Source: Dasypus novemcinctus (Eukaryota; Chordata; Mammalia; Cingulata; Dasypodidae). From it: 64,000 nt of DNA. The notes below the pieces were generated by a model. The model ran no database searches and was not told where the DNA came from. It worked only from the letters and a program-made list of their open reading frames with translations. The stretch lies in NCBI RefSeq assembly GCF_030445035.2, contig NC_080698.1, positions 7,364,038 to 7,428,037 on the forward strand, written 5' to 3'. Shown in pieces: positions 63,513 through 64,000 of this stretch (position 1 is the stretch's first letter; every line of letters starts with the position of its first letter). The translations under genes were made by a program, and so were the position numbers.

Positions 63513-63730
63513 TCACCAGGGGCAGCACCAGGAACAGGCACGTGGTGCAAAGTCCTGAGCATCAATCCAGGAAGGCTGATTTAAGAAACCATGGACCCAA
63601 TCCCTGTGTTCAGTAATCTTGGTGTAAACTCCGGGACAGCGTTTATAACCGCAGTGTAAACTCCAGTTCACAATTCCCACCTGGGTCCAGATCTTATTAA
63701 GTTCACAAACCAGGGGGCCCCAGAATCTCC
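63513..63730 (-). CDS. Terminal exon of a PRSS42/43/44-like protease, one-base frame break
   Basis: Acceptor ttctgtttctccag leads into GGAGATTCTGGGG (Gly-Asp-Ser-Gly), then the frame changes. The continuation GPLVCELNKIWTQVGIVNWS, HCGYKRCPGVYTKITEHRDW and VHGFLNQP reads in another frame. The exon is 218 nt to the TGA at 63515-63513; 219 would be in frame, and the run of G at the motif has four where five is expected. The short tail RACSWCCPW lacks the long hydrophobic anchor of related proteins, while a neighbouring frame reads CLFLVLPLVTP. It is either a pseudogene or a homopolymer read error. By position it should be PRSS43 or PRSS42; upstream exons lie outside the window. Confidence 0.75.
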
Positions 63731-64000
63731 CTGGAGAAACAGAAAGAAACAATCCAGAGGAAGGGAAAAGGATCCCCATCAGAACAGGCTGACTGTGTTT
63801 TAGGGTGCTGCGGGAAAGGCAGGCCTGGGGCTCCCCAGGCACCCCAAAGGTCCTGCCAGGCCTAGGTTCCTGTGTATCTGAGATCCAGGAATTGAAAAGT
63901 TAAAGTGGGAATTTAATATCCCCTGAGAAATACTACTCCTTCCCAGGTACTCAGGGACATGGGGAAGGGGACATAAAGGGCAGTTGGCCTCAGTACAGTA

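Overview
The window is mammalian and almost certainly xenarthran, most likely an armadillo (Dasypus). The evidence is a set of tRNA-headed DAS-type SINEs (about 350-420 bp, both strands, several with perfect target-site duplications) together with L1 and MIR fragments. The genes match the human 3p21.31 order: ALS2CL (-), TMIE (+), then a minus-strand run of testis-type serine proteases, PRSS50, PRSS46, PRSS45 and one PRSS42/43/44-like gene cut by the right edge. Gene assignments come from remembered human and mouse proteins, from GT-AG boundaries read by eye and from phase arithmetic; no search was run.

Layout. 1-6.1 kb: the 5' end of ALS2CL (five coding exons, 225 codons) and an inferred noncoding first exon in a CpG island at about 6.1 kb. 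6.4-12.2 kb: no gene seen. 12.5-21.4 kb: complete TMIE (four coding exons, 148 aa) with a long 3'UTR. 21.5-26.2 kb: complete PRSS50 (six exons, 368 aa) on the other strand, tail to tail with TMIE and starting in a CpG island. 27.7-46.3 kb: PRSS46 exons 2-5; its last intron is about 16 kb and is packed with L1 and SINE insertions, in contrast to the GC-rich flanks. 50.4-61.1 kb: PRSS45, five exons and 309 aa if the signal-peptide exon at 61.1 kb is correct. Its first intron holds an LTR fossil, SINEs and an FKBP3 processed pseudogene. 63.5-63.7 kb: a terminal protease exon with a one-base frame break at its GDSGGP motif.

Function. ALS2CL is a Rab5/ALS2-related cytoplasmic protein. TMIE is a hair-cell mechanotransduction subunit. 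The proteases are secreted or GPI/membrane-tethered chymotrypsin-fold proteins of the testis cluster. PRSS45 and PRSS46 keep His/Asp/Ser here, although both are pseudogenes in human, whereas PRSS50 has the family's Thr in place of the catalytic Ser. The regulatory sequences most worth following are a six-copy 18-19 bp array of CACGTGAC E-boxes just upstream of the PRSS45 start codon, and three CTCF/CTCFL-like motifs upstream of the PRSS50 start codon. I found no CRISPR array, functional tRNA gene or intact mobile element, and no clearly new multi-gene system.
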